Source: Tetrastigma voinierianum (taxonomy: Eukaryota > Streptophyta > Magnoliopsida > Vitales > Vitaceae). Taken from it: a stretch of 64,000 nucleotides of DNA. Within the stretch, counting starts at the first letter, position 1. Each line of letters begins with the position of its first letter. Where the stretch lies: assembly GCA_016808115.1 (NCBI GenBank), contig JAEQBH010004419.1:62001-126000 (forward strand). Reading direction: 5' to 3'. The notes under the pieces were generated by a model. It worked only from the letters and a program-made list of their open reading frames with translations, searched no databases and was not told where the DNA came from. The position numbers were made by a program, and so were the translations under genes. Below are positions 21,661 to 32,936 of this stretch, in pieces.

Positions 21661-22189
21661 AGCTCAACCACATGCTTTGAAAATAAAACCCACGGGAGCT
21701 TGGCTCAACCGATCGTTTTGAAATCTAAATGGGAGCTTGGCTCAACCGTTTGCTTTAAAACTCTCCGGAAGCCTGGGCGACCGGGAACCAATGGTTGATT
21801 TTTTCAAAACAGCATATTATGCTTATAAAACATCAACCAATGGAGGCCTATTTTCGCTATCCCAGTGAACACGGAACCTATGCTCCAATCGCGCCGGTGG
21901 AAGGACCTTTGTCCGTCACCTTTTCTCATTTTCCGTGAATATGGTGGAATTGACCTCGTGTCGCCATCACCCATACTTAGTTAGAGCTCATAACCTTATA
22001 TACCCTCGTACGTGCTTTTTCACGGCCCCTTTTAAATGCATGGTGTATGTCCTAAGTTCGGCCGACCGTAAAACTACAATGCATGTATGAAATCCTAACA
22101 CCACCGTGCACGTACGGATACCTCTCTGACCGTTGCTTTCTTAAACTAGGAAGGCCTTTGTTCAACCTTTCATTGCTTGCTTGCTTGTT

Positions 22190-22460
22190 GCTCTTTGTAA
22201 ATGGTTTTGTTAATTTGAAACCATTGCTTGTTGTTAAGTTTGAAAATGGTTTAATTATTCAAAACCATTTGGCGAAGTTGCTTGCTTTCTTCTGGCAGCG
22301 GTTTAACTTTTCAAACCATTTACTTTCATTTGCTTGCTTGCTTAATTATGGTTTACAATTTAAACCAATACTTAAGTTTTTCAAAATGGTTTAACTCAAA
22401 ACCATTTGCTTGCTTTTCATCTCTATCGCTTGCTTGAAATGGTTTAATTAAAACCATAAA
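22190..22460. repeat. AAATGGTTT/AAACCATTT hairpin array in family D LTR
   Basis: Six or so tandem units of about 35-50 bases. Each is an AAATGGTTT arm, a short AT loop and an AAACCATTT arm, separated by TTGCTTGC-rich spacers. Homologous arrays lie at 27505-27770 and 45860-46100. Confidence 0.8.
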
Positions 22461-23187
22461 ATACCGTGCGTAAAGCAATTTGTAATAATAATAATAATAA
22501 TACACTAGTATTTAGAAAAAATGAGTTTAGAACACTCACCTCTTTGCTTGCTTAACTTGAGCACCGTTCCACACTTATCCCGCCTTTACTTTAACCTACA
22601 ACTCAAACGAATACGACGACAAATTAATCTCATAACTTAATGTACTTCCTAGACTTAGTCACACTCTTTTAAAGCTAAGGTGCTAAGGGTTCCATTCCAA
22701 CTGGAATCACCCAATTCGGAGCACCGAAACTCAAGTTACGTTCGAAACAACCCGGACTACTCTGCGGTCCAAAGCCGATGCAGGAATTTTTCGCACATAC
22801 TCCACTGAGTGAATTTTTAGCCACTTAGGATAAGTGAATTAGATTCATACTTCTTAAGTTTTGTTCTCCTTTGAAGTCTATTTTATGTAGCCACTTGAAT
22901 CACTCAAATCGGGATGCTAAGAATTGAGGAAGTTATGGTCGAAATACGAACCTGGTCGAACAAAAATTATCAAGTCCTACCGGTAGACTTTAACTTCTAC
23001 CTGGCAGACTTGGCCAAAATGACCAGAACAAAGTCTCTACCGGTAGGACTCATTGTACCGGTAGGACTTAATCTCGAAATGCCCGCATTTTGTTATTTCT
23101 CCCACTTTTGATGCCAATTCACCCATATAACTCTATAATCTCATATAGGACTCCTATTTTGGTACTCTCATGCTTCTTTAGTCAAGC

Positions 23188-24240
23188 CTAGAGGTGATAT
23201 GCAATCACCCTATCATTCTGCATCAAAACACAACCAAGGCCTTGCCTGGAAGCATCACTATAAACCACAAAGTCATCTTTTCCATTGGGTAAAGCTAGAA
23301 TTGGAGCTGAAGTCAATCTATCTTTCAACTCCTCAAAACTCTTTTGACAGGCTTCTACCCAATCATACTTAACATCTTTCCTTGTCGCCTTGGTTACAAT
23401 GCTATCTGAGAACCCCTCAACAAACTTCCTGTAATAACTGCTAAACCGAGGAAGCTCCTCGAATTCCTCCGACACACATTCTTGGTGGTTTCCAATTTAA
23501 TAAGGCTTCTATTTTCTCTGGGATCCACACTCACCCCTCTCATTAAATTATATGACCAAGGAATGCCACCTTGTCGAGCCAAACCGGACTCTCGCCTAAC
23601 TTCGCATATAACTGTCTCTCCCTTAGGGTCTCAGAATACAATCCTCGTGTGCTCAATGTTCCTCAACTACCCGAATATACCAAGATATCATCAATAAAAC
23701 TATGACGAACCTATCCGACACGGCCGGGAATACTTGCCATCAAATCCATAAACGCCGCTTCAGGCATTACCAACCCAAATGGCATCACCAAAAACTCACG
23801 TCTGGGAAGGTGGTCTCCGATGCGCCTTGGGTACATCACTCTCCCCGCACTCAATCGATGATACCCCGACCTCAAGCTCATCTTGGAGTATACTCAGATC
23901 CTCTCGAGCGGATCAAATAACTCATCAACTTAGGAGCTGGATACTGAATATGATGGTAACTCGTTCGCCTGTTCTGTAATCTATACATAACCGCAAACTC
24001 CCATCTTTCTTTTTCACGAAGAGAACCGGAGCCCCCATGGGGATATGCTGCCCGGCCCAATATATCCCTTACTCAACAACAAATCTTCTAGAATCAGCCT
24101 TAAGCTCCTTCAACTCGCTAGATCCCATATGAGGAATGGAAATGGGCTCACCTCGAATTAAATCAATGGTGAACCTAATTTCTCTTTCTGAGGTAATCCC
24201 CACGATATCATCCGGGAACACATCCGGGAACTTCTAATAA
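23188..24240 (-). pseudogene. Ty3/gypsy reverse transcriptase and start of RNase H (element D)
   Basis: Minus-strand order: KFPDVFPDD and IRFTIDLI (about 24240-24150), PWGAPVLFVKKKDGSLRLCIDY (about 24045-23975), the catalytic box FIDDILVYS (about 23700-23670), a SVDP linker, then an open frame of 95 codons (23475-23188). That frame carries SYYRKFVEGFS, ATRKDVKYDWVEACQKSFEE, LTSAPILALP and the RNase H start VVYSDASRQGLGCVLMQ. The frame is intact only over this last part; frameshifts break the rest. Sequence homology ends at about 23180, where the deletion removes the remaining RNase H and integrase. Confidence 0.92.
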
Positions 24241-24259
24241 TCAAATCTCATCCAATATA

Positions 24260-24800
24260 GTCCCTCCTCCTTCCCCGTCTCCACCACATAAGCTAGATAA
24301 CCCCGACATCCTTTACGCAAAGATTTTCTGTGGCCGCTACGAAGGAGATCATACAAGAAGATAACTCTATGTAACCCTCAACTTTACCTCCATTTTCCCT
24401 CGCTGCTCAGCTTTTACTCCTTTTATAACAATCTATCGGGCTCTATGGCGAGATAGCCAATCCATGCCGAGAACCATCAAAAGTCCCTCATATCTGGAAA
24501 AAAGCTCTTTTTACAAGATCCATTCGGGAACTCTCACCTCAATCGAACTCTACTATCTCGACTACTGTCATGAGTAACGGATCTCCAAATAGAAGGAACT
24601 TCCATACTAATTTCAATGGTTGGGTCTCTATCCTGAAACGATCTAAGAATGGCTTGATGCAATGAATGCGTAGCCCTGGTCTACTTAAGGTATATGCATC
24701 ATGATCAAGAATAGAAATAATACCGCGGACTACATCCGGAGTCGATCTCGCATCTTGGCCGAAAGTCACAAGATATACTGGGCCCGAGCGGGCGCCCGTC
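24260..24800 (-). pseudogene. Aspartic protease remnant (element D)
   Basis: On the minus strand 24769-24640 reads GIISILDHDAYTLSRPG, the strand before the catalytic D(S/T)G motif of plant gypsy protease with the active-site residues altered. Downstream (about 24520-24440) DLVKRAF and LLMVLGMDWLSRH match the conserved end of the domain, where MDWL is typical. One short open frame (76 codons at 24539-24769) covers the front part. The gene lies between gag and RT as expected. Confidence 0.75.
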
Positions 24801-24954
24801 TCAGATCCCCTCGCACTGGTTTCACTCTACCACGGCCACCCCACCCGCTACGTGCCGCCCCTCCGCCCGGGAAGCCCTCCCGCCGACCAGGTGCTCATCT
24901 CCCGGGTACCTGGGGTAGCTAGGACCTGCCACGATGTTCCGCATCAATCGATGA

Positions 24955-26040
24955 GGACACTCCTAATAAATGGCCTCTCGGCCTACAGCGGAAACACCCT
25001 CAGATCAATCTCCCGCGACCCATGGTGTCGTCGACACATATGACAAACGGGAGGAATACTCTGGGTGCCACTGCTAGCAACCAGGGGCCTCACCGATCCC
25101 CGACTGTAGATAGCCCCCGACCGCACCTCGGCCCTCGTAACTTCGCCTTGTTCTCTTTCCGCTATACTTTATCCTCGAGCGATGTTCGACGTGCCCCGGT
25201 GCACTCCTCTTACCTTACTTTCCGTCTACTCGATACATGGTCAGAAAAGTTTTGCTCAACTCTCGTGAGCGTCTCAACTAAGTCCCCAAATCTATTCTCA
25301 TGACCAATCGATAAATGCACTCGATTCCCAATGAAGTCCTCGAGAAAACCTCTCGTGATTTCAGACTTCATCCGCTTCGAATGTAGGGAACCAATCTAAC
25401 TAGTTCCGAGAACTTCTTTTCATACTCGGATAATGACATGTTCTTCTGTTCTAACTTGAAGAACTCCTCACTTTTAGTCTCAGACTCGAGGAAAGAATTC
25501 CGCTGAATTCCTTTGGCCGAATTGGTCCCATGTTATGCCATCGATACTCTCCTCTCACGGCATCCCACCAATCTTAGCCCCGGTCTTCCATGAGAAAACT
25601 AGAAAACAAGACTCTTTGCTCATCAAGGCAGCCCATAACCCACAAATCTTATTTACTCCTGGGCTTCAACCACAAACTGTGTCGGCTCGATCACCACCGC
25701 AGCCATACGGGCTTGGCGCCCGCCAGACTCTCTCATTGACCTCCCTTGCTCTTCCATGGCCTCCTAGTGGCGGTGGAGGCGACCGGCTGTCGGTCGCTAT
25801 TGCCACTATCCGTGCAATTCAGGCCATCAGTTTCCTGCAAACATTCCCAAGACTCGAGCTCCTTCGTGGCAGCAGATGGTCCAACCGACTACATCGGAGG
25901 TCGAGCCCATAGATGCGTAGTGGAACCCATACGTAAGATTGGCCCTCCTCGTGCACCGCAGACGCCGTAAACCCGCCGGAACTACTCTCCTAGGACCCAC
26001 CTCACGCCTCTCTGCACATAGTGTCGTAAATGCCACAATC
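24955..26040 (-). pseudogene. Gag remnant with CCHC zinc knuckle (element D)
   Basis: On the minus strand about 25640-25400 gives DEQRVLFSSFLMEDRG, a W-W segment (DWWDAVRG) and, in other frames, EEFFKLEQKNMSLSEYEKKF and SELVRLVPYIRS. These are the core capsid motifs of plant gypsy gag. About 25000-24960 holds CFRCRPRGHLLG, a CX2CX4H knuckle whose last Cys is shifted or lost. The proline- and glycine-rich stretch at 24780-24900 lies between knuckle and protease. The gene is broken by many frameshifts. Confidence 0.8.
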
Positions 26041-26173
26041 AACTTTTTTAATACTTTAAATCACTTGATATGTATGTACCTGTAAGTTGGAACATGCATG
26101 GTTGCTAATAACTTATGCTCGATACCACCCCGCGTGGTATCGATTCAAGTCCTGTGGTTATTATAAACAACTT

Positions 26174-26184
26174 GCTCGATACCA
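26174..26184 (-). other. Primer-binding site of element D (with nearby duplicate)
   Basis: The + strand GCTCGATACCA ends three bases before the 5' LTR start (26188). On the minus strand it reads TGGTATCGAGC, an initiator tRNA-Met primer site with one base missing. The same 11 bases occur again about 55 bases away, at about 26118-26128. Confidence 0.8.
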
Positions 26185-26187
26185 CGT

Positions 26188-29100
26188 TGACACACCCCAC
26201 CCCACGGCCAAGAGGGGCGCAGCCACCCACGGGAAATCCCCAAATTGCTACTCTAACGACTAGAAATCCCTGTGGAAGCTGTCGGCTGTTTGCTTAAACC
26301 TCCTATAAAATTTTCTTTATTTATAACTTAGGATTTGTAAATCTTAGCAATGAAAACTTCTCGCAGTATTGATCGGCCGCACATATTCCAATTCCAACCT
26401 CGTGATACATCCACTTACACTATATCCAAAATATGGCAACCAAGATACCATCACATTCCCATCACACTAAACTATGTACATACATATGTTCCATATACAA
26501 ATTCAAAGTATGTTCTTACAAAATATTACTAATACACAGCACTTAAACTCATGTCGACCAATCCTATCATGGTTCGCGCTCACAGACTGCATTCGAAAAT
26601 AGTTTCTAAATGGAAACTAATGAGCTAAACGAGTCGTGAGTGTATGCTTTTATAAAAGGTTTTGCTTCCTAAACATCTTAAAAATGTAAAACTCTCTTTT
26701 TACAATTATTTTCCTAAGCCTTTCGCTTGCTTCGCTTTAAAGTTTTCAAACTCTTTTCTATTGGCTTCGCTTAAAAGTTTCTCAAACTTTTCTTCATTGT
26801 CATTTTATTTTGGCTTTTCTTTTAAAAGCTTGTAAAACTCTTTTTTTATTTCGTTTACGAAGTTTATAAACTTCTTATACTTTCTTTTTCTTCTTGCTTG
26901 CTTTATCGTGCTTGAAAAGTTCTTAAAACCTTTCACAAACATTTTCAAAAGTTTCAACCTTTCTATAAAAATGGAGCCTGAGCTCAACCACATGCTTTGA
27001 AAATAAAACCCACTCGAGCTTGGCTCAACCGGACCAAGCTTTGAAATCTAAACGGAGCTTGGATCAACCGTTTGCTTTAAACTCTCCGAAGCCCGCACCG
27101 GAACCAATGGTTGATTTTTCAAAACAAAGATTTCATGCTTATAAAACATCAACCAATGGAGGCCTATTTTTGCTTATCATGCCCTAGTGAACAATGGAAC
27201 CTATGCTCCACCGTGCTCTGGGTGGAAGGACCTTTGTCCTACGCTACCTTTCATTTTCTCCTCGGTGAATATGGTGGAATTGACCGTGTCGCCATCACCA
27301 TACTTAGTTAGAGCTCATAACCTTAGTATACCTGCAGACAGGCTACGCCTTAAATGCATGTATCCTAAGTTTGCCAACCGTGCAAAACCACAATGCATGT
27401 ATGAAATCCTAACACCACCGCACGCACACGGATACCTCCTCGACCGCTGCTTTCAAACTGAAGGCCTTGTTTTCACAACCTTTCATTGCTTGCTTGCTTG
27501 CTTGCCTTTTGTAAAATGGTTTTACACTTTGAAACGATTTATTATTGCTGCTTGAAATGGTTTAATTTATTCAAAACCATTTGCTTAGTTGTTGCTTTCT
27601 TCCAAAATGGTTTAACTTTTCAAACCATTTACTTTACTTCTTTCTGTTTGTTTAATTATGGTTTTACAATTTGAAACTACTTGTTTTTCAAAATGGTTTA
27701 ACTCAAAACCATTTGTTTGCTATCCATCGCTTTATTTCTTGAAAATGGTTTGCATTCAAACCATAAAATACCAGTAAAGCAATTTGTAAAAATAATAATA
27801 ATACACTAGGCATTAGGAAAATGAGTTTAGAACACTCACCTCTTGCTTGCTTAACTTGGAGTAACTGCTCCACACTTATCCCGCCTTACTTTAACCTACA
27901 ACTCAAACGAATACGACGAAAAATTAATTGCATAACTTAATGTACTTCCTATACTAGTCACACTCTTCATACTCTTTTAAAGTTAAGGTGCTAAGGGTTC
28001 TATTCCAACTGGAATCACCCAATTCGGAGCACCGAAACTCAAGTTACGTTCGAAACAACCCGGACTACTCTATGTCCAAAGCTGATGCAGGAATTTTTTC
28101 TTGCACATGGCCCCACTTTGAGTGAATTTTTGGGCCACTTAGGATAAGAATTAGACGATTCATACTTCTTAAGTTTTATTCTCCTTGAAGTCTATTTTAT
28201 GTAGCAACTTGAATCACTCAAATCGGATAAGAATTGAGGAAGTTAAGTAATAAATACTAAAACCGGCCGAAACAGGAAATTAGAACAAGTCCCACCGGTA
28301 GATTTAATCTCTCTACCGGGTAGACTCTGCCAAAATGACCATAGCAAAGTTCTACCGGTAGACTTCCTATTGTACCGGTAGGACTTACCCGAATGCCCGT
28401 AGATTTTGTTATTTCTCCCACTTTGATCTAATTCACTCCATATATAACTTCTATAATTCATAATACTCTCAAAAAACTAACTTGGAAATCATCTAAAACA
28501 ACTCCAATAACATGTGAATTCGTGTTTTGAAACTCAAACCCAAACCTTAGGTGAAAAATCCAAGAACACTACCTAAGGTCCACCAATTCTTTTAAACATC
28601 ATAATTTGATGATTCAGTTTCTTTTTTGAGCATCAATTGGGGTTTTACTCACATAACTTCAACCAATCAAAGGCTTCATGTGCTCTTTTGCACAAAACCT
28701 AGATCAAAGGAGAATCCAATCTCCATACCCAAGCCCCAGAAATCTAATACACTTGATTCTAAGACAAAGGCATACCTGATTTTGATCCCTCTCCCTCTTC
28801 CTTTTTCTTCCTTCCCTTTGCCTTTGGCTCTCTTCTCTCTCCTCCTCTTCACCAAATCGTGAAGTTCTAGCCAGCGTGAGACAAATGAATCATTTGTTTG
28901 TCTCCACATTTAGCCTCATATTTTGCCTTTTAATCATAATTAACCCTTCTTTTAATTATTGCAATTGTAACTTTATGCTATTTCACTATGGCCCATCTCT
29001 ACACTTAAATTTTGATTTTTCATATTCTTTTTGCTAATGACCATTTCACCCTTGGTTTAATACCACAAATCCGGGTTCTATAATTTCTCATTTCATATTT

Positions 29101-29190
29101 TAGTCTCCAAAATATTTCAAGGTGACACTTATACTCTTATACACCCCTACGTTGTCATGTACCTGTAGGACTCTCTCGACGGGTGTTACA
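26188..29190 (-). repeat. Family D 5' LTR, complete
   Basis: TGACACACCCCACCCC at 26188 to GGTGTTACA at 29190, about 3.0 kb. The sense start is TGTAACACCC. It holds both hairpin arrays (26650-26970 and 27505-27770), the 'gagcttggctcaaccg' repeats (about 27000-27080) and the conserved 'gtgctaagggttc' block (about 27990-28060). Its length matches the solo copy at 44546-47647. Confidence 0.9.
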
Positions 29191-29613
29191 AATGGGCTCA
29201 TTTTATATACTCAAAATTTAACCTTATAGGTTACTTGTCAAACAAGAACCAATCAGCGACACCAAGCCACCTATATCAGATCTATTTTTTTTTATAATTA
29301 GAAATCCATTAGAGAGTAAGGAGACAAATAGCCAAGTGTAGCAATCTCTATCCTGTTAGAATCCATTGGAAAGTAAGGAGGCTAATAGGCCTATAGCACT
29401 TCTATCCCGCCATGTTAGATCGATAGATTTCTTTTAGAATAAGGTTTTTCGCATATTAAGTAACCAAACTCTTGTTTTATTATTTCTGGGTTTCTATCTT
29501 ACACGATATTAGGACTATATCAATTAATGAACTAGTCTGGGGATCTAATGGTCCATGATTAATTTTGGCTCTTCATCAACGGATCATAGTGCTTTTAAAA
29601 CATAAGTCCAACA
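29191..29613 (-). repeat. Element F LTR (copy 1), outer part
   Basis: Resumes after element D with 'aatgggctcattttatatactc' and ends CATAAGTCCAACA. The sense LTR therefore starts TGTTGGACTTATG. Collinear with 52367-52804. Confidence 0.75.
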
Positions 29614-31540
29614 ATTTATTGTAAAAAATTGAACTTAAATTGGGATAAATGTAAGGTAGTGGAAACCGTTTAAGATAACTTTTGTTTTTTCCAAATAAGA
29701 AAATAAAAGATATATTTGATAACCAAAATTTTATTTTATTTTGAATCTACAAAAACTTTTAAATTATTTCAAATATACATTTTAAAATTATTTGCTTTTA
29801 AAATTTTAAAAATTTAATTCTATAAATATATATACAAAATAAAGACACTTTATGTAAAAATTATTTCTAAAACATATTTAAAAATATTAAAAATGAAATT
29901 AAAGTTTCTAATGGGATTTTACTTCTTCGGAGTTTATGGTGTCGTTTTTTTTTTTTAATTAAGAATTCAATTCCCAAACATAAACTTCCATTAATCATAT
30001 TTGAATTGAATCTAATCCCTAAAAAACAAAAACTAGTGGAGTTGAACAATCATATGAAATGATCTAGACAAAACAAAACAAAACAATTCAACACTTGCTA
30101 GAATTAGAACAAAATGTTCTTAAAAGCTAAAAAGGAATTAAGGTATGGCAAGAAGACATCGAGGAAGAAAAGGAATAATGCAAAGACGTGATGGAATCGC
30201 CATGAGATCACGTGACATGGCCTTGTAAGATGCAACTAATGGAAGCATGATTGTGTTGTAGACAAGAGTGTGCTCTGTAAGGTCACAAGTAGCTGCTCTT
30301 TTGATCAACCGTTCTATTCCACGGTCATTCGGGTATTGGTTAATGCTCTTCATCCTTCGATACGACAGTACATTAGCTCTCATTGTTTTGTTATTCACAC
30401 CGAAGTGAGAGGGGATGTGGTCGCCAACCCTCATTTCACTGCACACTAACATCACATTTGCATATCTGCTTTCCCCACTTTAAAATTGGAGTTCTACAGA
30501 TATTTAGGTTATTTAAAAAAATTTATCAAAATAAGTTGAAATTGAAAATAACATTTAAACTAATATACAAAAATTTATCATCTATTCTTTCAAAAAATAA
30601 AAAAATTATCATCTATTTTAAAAAAAAATTTAAGTCAATACCGTAATCAGCTATTGATTATGACATTAATTTTAAAAATTTCAAAATATTTTAATACTAT
30701 AATAAATAACTACAACATTAAGATAAAAAAATTCAATATTATATTAAATAGCTACGGTATTATTTATGTACTAATTTTGATATTATTTTTATTTTTAACT
30801 CTGTTTTAATAATTTTATTTTTCAAAATAAATTATATATGTCCAATACTCTTAAAATGATGAGAAATTATGTTTTGAAGGTTAGATGAACTCCTATTTTG
30901 ATAGACTATCAAAATTAAGCCATTGATACATATTTTGTGAAGACAAAAACAGTTCATCTCCCCATCCGAAGTCCAACACTCCCAATTTGCCATCTCCCTT
31001 CCACAAATGCCACTCTTCCCTATTTTTTTCACCCCCAACCTAACTTGCTTCGATTTTTTCTTTCCAATTAGTGTTCAAATTTTTTTGATTTTTTTGTGTA
31101 ATAACTGAATAAATTAAATCAACTTTGATATATATATCAATACATTTACCTATATTAATAAGTAATTTAATAAATATAAAACAATATTTTTTTTCTTATT
31201 CACAAAATTTATTTTATAATATTAATAATTTTCATATTTTAATTTTATTTTTATACTTTTATATTTTAATTTTTTATAAACTCAAAATTTAAAAAAATAG
31301 AAATAAAACCTACAAGTTAAACTTTTTAAAGGTAAAGTAATAAAAAAAACCTTAACTATTTACACAAAAAAATATTATTAATCATTTTAGTATTCAATTT
31401 TAAAAGTAATATTTGAAAGTGAATAAAATTAAAACGTAAATGTGTTACAAAAATAATAACAACACTAACAATTAAACGTACTTTAATTTCTTATAACATT
31501 GTTACTTCTAAATCTATATATGAAAATTATTGAATTTTGT
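29614..31540. other. AT-rich spacer with one unexplained conserved stretch (copy 1)
   Basis: Mostly A/T-rich sequence with long A and T runs and no recognised coding motif. It is collinear with about 52805-54770. The exception is about 30100-30480, which has more balanced composition and a 105-codon minus-strand frame (30138-30455) that I do not recognise. The counterpart in copy 2 (about 53300-53650) is broken. The spacer may be host intergenic DNA or a part of the pararetrovirus locus. Confidence 0.6.
30138..30455 (-). pseudogene. Unrecognised 105-codon reading frame in the duplicated spacer
   Basis: The frame starts MMLVCSEMRVGDHIPSHFG and has normal amino-acid complexity (balanced Arg, Leu, Ile, Pro and Cys), unlike the AT-rich surroundings. 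No domain is evident to me. The counterpart in copy 2 keeps pieces ('gcatgattgtgttgtagacaagag', 'gatcacgtgacatgg') but has stops and indels. It could be a captured host exon or part of a viral reading frame. I assign no function. Confidence 0.3.
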
Positions 31541-32880
31541 TTAAGGTTTTGATTTTTTTAAAATTTGACTAGGTGGAATTAAAATGTAAATGCCATATTG
31601 AGCACAAAAAAGAACCTCAAATCTTTTTTGGGGAAGCTTAGGTCTTTTTAATTTGATATTGGAGCTTAAGTTGAGAACACAACTTAAGACCTTCTCTTTC
31701 ACCGTACCATGAGATTCCATAAGTAAGGGAGTCACCTGATTGTTCCTCCATGTTTTTCTCTCTAAGGGCTTCAACTCTGGCTGAAAGCCCAGGAAGACCA
31801 TAGCGAATCTTTCCTTCCAGTAAGAAGCTCTGGCATCAGCTCTACCATCAAGGTTGCTAAGAACACACTTCATAATACCATTTAAGGTCACTTAGTGTCT
31901 TACATCTTAAGTTTTGTAGAATTTCGTAGTTCTTTCTCCATAAATGCTCGGATCACCTAAGAAGTGTTTGGTTATAGCATAAACCAATCTTATGATTGAG
32001 TTTCTTTTTTTTTTTGTTCTCCTTCCTCATTTGTACTTTTAAAATATGAAATCTTTCTTTTCACTTAGGTAGTTTTCCCACCAAAGTTTTAATGTGCCAT
32101 TGAAACCTGCTGTGACTAATCGGGATGAAGATTCCAATCATCATCTCGTTTCTGCAACAAGCGTGAGCCGCCATTTGCATTCACGAAGCACAATGAAGAT
32201 TTCATGTTCGTAAAGAGCATCTATATTCCAAGAATAGATGTCATTAAGTATTATAAATCATTTTGTTTTGGTTGTTTTTCCTCAAATTGTAAATCGAGGA
32301 GGTGGCCTTGATAAAAGTTTTTTGATCTTGATGCCAAGTTTTAACTTGTTTTATTTGTTCTCTCTTCTTGTTCAAGAATACCTCTAATAAGTTTTTCAAA
32401 TTAATAGAATTTGTTTCTCGAATCCACCAAGAAGTTTACTTTGGGTTTTTTGGAACAAGAGGGATCTTTATTTCTATTCCCAAGTACTTTTGTGTTAAAA
32501 AAGTCTTATCAATTCATCATTACTTTTATTACCTCCTAATTTAAGGGGTTTTATCGGGTTTGAATATAAGACTTTGTTTTTCTTCTTTTCTTCCTTTTCG
32601 TGTTTATAATTTTTTGTAAAGTATTTACTTTCAATTCTATTTAATTGAGTAGAAAGTGTTCCTAGAATTTGATTTGTCAAATTATTTTGTTGTTGAATGC
32701 CTTTTATATCTTTCAGTTTTGTCATTATGTTTTCATCTTCTTTTGAATCAATTTGTTTAAAAGGTGAGGCTATTATTTCTACACCTTGAGCCTTTATTTT
32801 TATTTCTTCCAAAGGGGGATGGGTTGATACTATCTTCTTTCGTAAGTAGTATTTGACTTCCATTCTTTGGAACATATTTA
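31541..32880 (-). pseudogene. Probable endogenous pararetrovirus coding remnant, coat-protein region (copy 1)
   Basis: Two minus-strand open frames lie here. 32495-32875 (126 codons) is Lys/Glu/Asn-rich with a predicted coiled-coil character (repeated Gln/Asn/Leu near its middle). 31541-31891 (116 codons) contains a W-K-E-R-F segment of the kind found in Caulimoviridae coat proteins. The stretch between them carries further frameshifted coding sequence. The block follows the movement-protein-like region on the same strand once the nested elements are removed, which fits Caulimoviridae gene order. The family assignment is inference from order, primer site and promoter. All frames are broken and no protein could be made. 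Confidence 0.45.
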
Positions 32881-32936
32881 TTTGAGAAAAGGATATTTTA
32901 TTTGATTGTTGCCGTGCATAAATATCAAAATATGTG

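Larger units (their letters stand above)
20865..23142 (-). repeat. Family D 3' LTR, truncated
   Basis: Collinear with 26188-28450 of the other LTR, beginning TGACACACTTCACCCC. It loses homology near 23142 after 'aactctataatctcata', so the last 700 bases or so are missing. It holds both hairpin arrays (21345-21660 and 22190-22460), as the other D LTRs do. Confidence 0.8.
20865..29190 (-). mobile_element. Ty3/gypsy element D, minus strand, with gag-pol remnants
   Basis: Inserted in the F LTR. The left edge is AAATG|TGACACAC and the right edge is GGTGTTACA|AATGG. The copy at 52142-52804 lacks it. On the minus strand the order is: 5' LTR (29190-26188), primer site (26184-26174), gag (about 26040-25160), zinc knuckle (about 25040-24955), protease (about 24800-24260), RT and start of RNase H (about 24240-23188), then a deletion joining directly to a truncated 3' LTR (23142-20865). 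The rest of RNase H and all integrase are lost, so it cannot be autonomous. Gene order and motifs fit Ty3/gypsy. Without integrase I cannot assign a lineage. Confidence 0.85.

Noticed and set aside
25535..25912. 125-codon + strand frame
   Set aside because: Antisense shadow of the decayed D gag, which is on the minus strand.
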